From an uncultured Victivallales bacterium (lineage in GTDB: Bacteria > Verrucomicrobiota > Lentisphaeria > Victivallales > UBA1829), in the NCBI GenBank assembly GCA_934661375.1, contig CAKUJH010000020.1, positions 1-61,757 on the forward strand: 61,757 nt of DNA, given 5' to 3'. Below are positions 58,802-61,757 of this stretch, piece after piece (within the stretch, counting starts at the first letter, position 1; the number at the start of each line of letters is the position of its first letter). Under the pieces are notes generated by a model. The model searched no databases, had not been told where the DNA came from, and was given only the letters and a program-made list of their open reading frames with translations. A program made the translations under genes and the position numbers.

Positions 58802-60319
58802 ATGATGAAGAGAGTGTTACTGGCGGCGGCTCTGCTGTCGCTGTGTCCCGTTCTGCCCGGTGCGGAACAGGACGGTGTCCAAACGATCCGCCTGCGTCAG
58901 GATGACGCCCAGGTGCGGTTCGACAGCAAGGTCTATGAACTGAAACACATTGCGGCGGAAGACATCCTTCCGTTTGTCAATTCCGCAGTTCAGCGTTACA
59001 GCCGCAATTCCACGGTGCGCCGGATCACGGCGGGGAAAGACGGCAATGCGATTCTGGTTTCAACGGGACGCGATTTCATGCCGTACGTTGACGCCGTGGT
59101 CGCCGCACTGGATCGTCCAGGGAAACTGAAGGACGGTTCGGCAATTTCGGGAACGGGGCTTTCCCGTGTCGCATACGTGCCGAAATTCCGTGCCGCAGCG
59201 GATTTTTCCGGGATCATCAATTCCACTCTGGGGTCCAGTTCCGGGTCCGCCTATGTGAATGAGGAAAGCAACACCGTTTTCTGGCGCGACCAGAGCGCGG
59301 CGGCAAAACGCACACTGTCCTGGATCAATGTGCTGGACCGTCCGCTGCCGCAGGCAAAAGTCCGCCTTAATTATTATGAACTGCGCGACAGCGACCTCAA
59401 AGACTGGGGATTCGATTATCTCGCCTGGAAAAACGGTCCCGGCGTGAACCTGCTGAACGTCGGTTACAACGCGGGGCGGATGGTGTTTGACGAACTGCTG
59501 AACAATGTGCCGTACGCCTTCACCACCACCTGGGGCCTGGGCGGATTCTTCACGGCTCCGCAGTTTGACATGAGCTTTATCCGCTGCCTTCAGCAGTCGG
59601 GCAATGCGAACGTCGCTTCCAGCGCTTCGCTGGTGATGGTCAGCACGCCGGTCGGCACGGAAGACGAATTCCAGCTGCTTAAACAGATTCAGGAAAGACG
59701 TCCGGACATTGCCCCGTTCATTTACCGTATTTCCATGAAGCCGGAATATCAGAACATCGCCAAGAACGTGCTGGGACGCACCTTCCTCGGCAAGAGTTAT
59801 TATGAAGATGAACTGGGCAACAAATACCCGGACCCACCCGCTATGGAAGCCAAACTGGTCAATCCGTTCATCTGCATCAAAGATGTTCCGGGCGTGCCGG
59901 AGTCGGCGGCACGGAAAGCGGCGGCTGAACTGCCGCGCGGCGGAATCCTGTTCGACTATGCTCTGTATTTCAAGAACGTGGTCGAACGAGGAAACACCGG
60001 GGCGGAACTGAGCAATTCTTCGCTGGTCACCGGCGCCGCCACCCTGGCATTCGGACAGGAAAAAATTCTGGCAGTTTACGAAAAGGAAAACGATGTGGAA
60101 CAGACGATCGGTCTGCCGATCCTGTGCCGCATTCCGGTCATCAAATACCTGTTCAGCACGGTAACGTCCATCAAGGAACGCACGTACATCGTGATTTCCG
60201 CCGAAGCGGAACTGGTCGACCTCAACAACAACCTGCCGCACGGCAAAGATGACAAGAGCATTTCGACCGGTGTACACCGCCGGATTGAAAATCCTTTCCG
60301 CGACACCCCTGAACAATAA
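58802..60319 (+). CDS. Secretin-like protein (GspD/PilQ-type) with signal peptide
   Basis: 505 residues. Signal peptide to about residue 20. Residues 40-170 hold two small N-type domains: VYELKHIAAEDILPFVNSAV followed by VVAALDRPG, and a second with SWINVLDRPLPQAKV. The C-terminal half ends with the secretin-type pattern TIGLPILCRIPVIKYLF and ERTYIVISAEAEL. These are features of secretin pores, but the protein is shorter and only moderately similar, so I call it secretin-like. It is paralogous to the next gene. It starts after AGGTGAAAATTCA. Confidence 0.7.
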   Translation: MMKRVLLAAALLSLCPVLPGAEQDGVQTIRLRQDDAQVRFDSKVYELKHIAAEDILPFVNSAVQRYSRNSTVRRITAGKDGNAILVSTGRDFMPYVDAVVAALDRPGKLKDGSAISGTGLSRVAYVPKFRAAADFSGIINSTLGSSSGSAYVNEESNTVFWRDQSAAAKRTLSWINVLDRPLPQAKVRLNYYELRDSDLKDWGFDYLAWKNGPGVNLLNVGYNAGRMVFDELLNNVPYAFTTTWGLGGFFTAPQFDMSFIRCLQQSGNANVASSASLVMVSTPVGTEDEFQLLKQIQERRPDIAPFIYRISMKPEYQNIAKNVLGRTFLGKSYYEDELGNKYPDPPAMEAKLVNPFICIKDVPGVPESAARKAAAELPRGGILFDYALYFKNVVERGNTGAELSNSSLVTGAATLAFGQEKILAVYEKENDVEQTIGLPILCRIPVIKYLFSTVTSIKERTYIVISAEAELVDLNNNLPHGKDDKSISTGVHRRIENPFRDTPEQ

Positions 60320-60336
60320 TCAACCGGAAGATGATC

Positions 60337-61757
60337 ATGAAGAAAAGAACTCATATTGAATCTGTTGCGGCTGTACTGGCGGCTCTGCTGCTGGCAGGCT
60401 GCGCATCGAACAGCGATTCGTCTGCTAAACGTCAGCCCCCGCCGCGCCCGGCTGTCCGGGATAATGCCCCGCGGGAAATAACGCTGACTCCTCAGGCGAT
60501 TCCCGGATCCGCCCGTGTGAACAACCATGCCCCGACCGGCGGATATGCCCCGACCAACGTTCAGGCACAGCTCAAAATCGACGTCCGCGACGGAACGCGT
60601 GAAGTCAACGTGATCCGTGACAATGCCGATCCGTTTGTCATCACAAAACCGTATACCCTGAAACATGCCGATCCTTATGCCGTGCGCAGTTATCTGGAAG
60701 CGGCAGTGGGCGCGCGCAGCGTCAACACCAGTCCCGCCCAGGTTACGGCAGTCAAATTTGCCGACGGCGCCGGTGTGGTGCTGGTTTCCGCCGAAGAATA
60801 CCGTTTCCAGGATTCCGCCGATGGACGCGGCATCGACAAAATTGTTGCTTCGCTGGACCGTCCCGGACTGACCTATCTGCCGGAAGCGGATGCGCATATC
60901 TATTTCCCCCGGATCAGCCGGGCGTCGAATCTGCGCGACATGCTGCTCAAAGTCGGTTCGTCCGCACTGGATCCGCAATTTGAAGTCGCGCCGGGAACCA
61001 TTCTGGTGGACGGTGAACTCAACGCGCTGATCGTCAAAGCCCCTGCCTGGAACTGGGCGGAAATGCTTGCCATGCTCCGCCAGTATGACCGGCCGGTTCC
61101 CGAAATCAAAGTCTATTACCGCGTGCTTGAAATCTATGCGGAAAACGATGACCGTATCGGCGTGGATTTCCAGAGCTGGAAGAATAACGACGGCATTGAT
61201 CTGTTTTCTGCGGGAACCAATGTGCGCCGCAACTGGGGAACCTTTTTCGCCAGCGGAGTGCAGGATACAGGCAACAACCGTACCTCCTACTGGAACTTCA
61301 ATCCCAAATGGAATACCCGCTACCTGGATTTCATGACGTCGATCGGCAAAGCCAAATGCCTTGCCCAGGGATGTCTGGTCGCGCAGAACCGCAAGGAATC
61401 GCATATTCAGGTCAACACCGGTTTCTTCTATGACCGGACATATTACACGGGCAGTGCGAAGAGCATTGCCGAAGCCTGCACGGAATTCACGTTTGCCGAT
61501 CCGAATCCGGATACCACGCCGCGTGAATCCTTTGCCAAAGTCATGCCGCTCGGCACTCTCAAAGATGCATATGCCGAAGCCGGTGTTCTTGCCGCGGCTC
61601 TGGTTCCCGCCGGATACACCCGCCGCATGATGGGAACGCAGACAACCACCTTCCTGTATCATGACGCCATTGCCAAAGTCCTGGGCGATTCCGCCACCAG
61701 CGCGTTTTCCAAATACCTGGCCGGATATGTCAAGGCGGACGGAACCAGTGTTCCCGC
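60337..61757 (+). CDS. Secretin-like lipoprotein, cut by the window edge
   Basis: At least 473 residues; the frame is open to the end of the window. A lipobox LLLAGC gives Cys22, followed by a Pro-rich linker (SAKRQPPPRPAVRD). Two N-type domains follow: PYTLKHADPYAVRSYLEAAV with IVASLDRPG, then IYFPRISRASNLRDMLL with LRQYDRPVPEIKVYYRVLEI and DRIGVDFQSWKNNDGIDLF. The last block matches DSDLKDWGFDYLAWKNGPG of the preceding gene, so the two are paralogues. The start at 60337 is preferred to 60331. The C-terminus and pore are beyond the window. Confidence 0.68.
   Translation, partial: MKKRTHIESVAAVLAALLLAGCASNSDSSAKRQPPPRPAVRDNAPREITLTPQAIPGSARVNNHAPTGGYAPTNVQAQLKIDVRDGTREVNVIRDNADPFVITKPYTLKHADPYAVRSYLEAAVGARSVNTSPAQVTAVKFADGAGVVLVSAEEYRFQDSADGRGIDKIVASLDRPGLTYLPEADAHIYFPRISRASNLRDMLLKVGSSALDPQFEVAPGTILVDGELNALIVKAPAWNWAEMLAMLRQYDRPVPEIKVYYRVLEIYAENDDRIGVDFQSWKNNDGIDLFSAGTNVRRNWGTFFASGVQDTGNNRTSYWNFNPKWNTRYLDFMTSIGKAKCLAQGCLVAQNRKESHIQVNTGFFYDRTYYTGSAKSIAEACTEFTFADPNPDTTPRESFAKVMPLGTLKDAYAEAGVLAAALVPAGYTRRMMGTQTTTFLYHDAIAKVLGDSATSAFSKYLAGYVKADGTSVP

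Noticed and set aside
1..61757. Transfer RNA genes, insertion sequences, integrases or phage genes
   Set aside because: I looked for CCA-ending cloverleaf sequences, transposase-like proteins and inverted repeats of insertion-sequence type and saw none that I could support.

Overview
The window reads as a chromosomal segment of a Gram-negative PVC-superphylum bacterium, most likely Lentisphaerota/Victivallales (a Victivallis-like gut or anaerobic saccharolytic organism). The reasons are a pseudopilin with the FTLIELLVVIAVIAILAGML signature and an H-X9-DG motif, which are greatly expanded in that phylum; many unusual glycoside hydrolases (DUF4838-like, GH39-like, two GH36-like, a DUF6067-like enzyme); Gfo/Idh/MocA oxidoreductases with sugar isomerases; and a full outer-membrane inventory (LpxC, FabZ-like, heptose adenylyltransferase, MlaEFD, Wzm/Wzt). 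The genus is inference. I see no tRNA, rRNA, CRISPR array, insertion sequence or prophage.

Layout. 1-3067: a ribosomal alpha operon (rpmJ-rpsM-rpsK-rpoA-rplQ, with no rpsD) with an A/T-rich promoter and a UUCG-type terminator. 3.1-8.4 kb: two cytosolic glycosidase-like genes, an AraC regulator and DNA polymerase IV. 8.4-13.4 kb (minus): wzm-wzt, a coiled-coil methyltransferase with 45-residue tandem repeats, and gmd. 13.6-20.4 kb: a 1030-residue protein of unknown function, a Gfo/Idh-isomerase pair divergent from an AraC gene, and a metallo-beta-lactamase-fold hydrolase. 20.4-22.2 kb (minus): lpxC and a double-domain FabZ-like gene. 22.3-23.4 kb: miaA. 23.4-31.6 kb (minus): an eight-gene operon of a GDP-6-deoxymannose reductase-like gene, four glycosyltransferases, a 67-residue tail protein, manC and fumC. 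31.7-34.9 kb (minus): a YihY-family membrane protein and an RNase II/R-family enzyme. 35.1-40.2 kb: a TadE-like protein, heptose adenylyltransferase, a W-P repeat protein and mlaEFD. 40.2-44.8 kb (minus): an unknown exported protein, mreC, mreD and PBP2. 44.9-49.5 kb: an orphan DppB-like permease, an M29 aminopeptidase and a GH36-like enzyme. 49.6-58.1 kb: pseudopilin, a secreted LamG/glycosidase-like protein, a small LamG-like protein and LacI; then Gfo/Idh with a second GH36-like enzyme. 58.2-61.757 kb: a lipoprotein and two paralogous secretin-like proteins, the last cut by the window edge.

How the parts work together. manC, gmd and the rmd-like gene would make GDP-D-rhamnose from mannose-1-phosphate. 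The glycosyltransferases could build a D-rhamnose-containing glycan, Wzm/Wzt would export it, and the Wzt C-terminal domain suggests recognition of a modified chain end. The coiled-coil methyltransferase is a natural candidate for that end-capping enzyme and chain-length ruler, by analogy with WbdD of E. coli O9a but with the domains in the opposite order. This is the most exciting candidate system here. The second is the coupling of an H-X9-DG pseudopilin to a secreted glycosidase, a LamG protein and a LacI regulator, close to a paired secretin-like operon. Most promoters I could read have a 16-nt spacer, often with TG one base before a TATATT-like -10 box.
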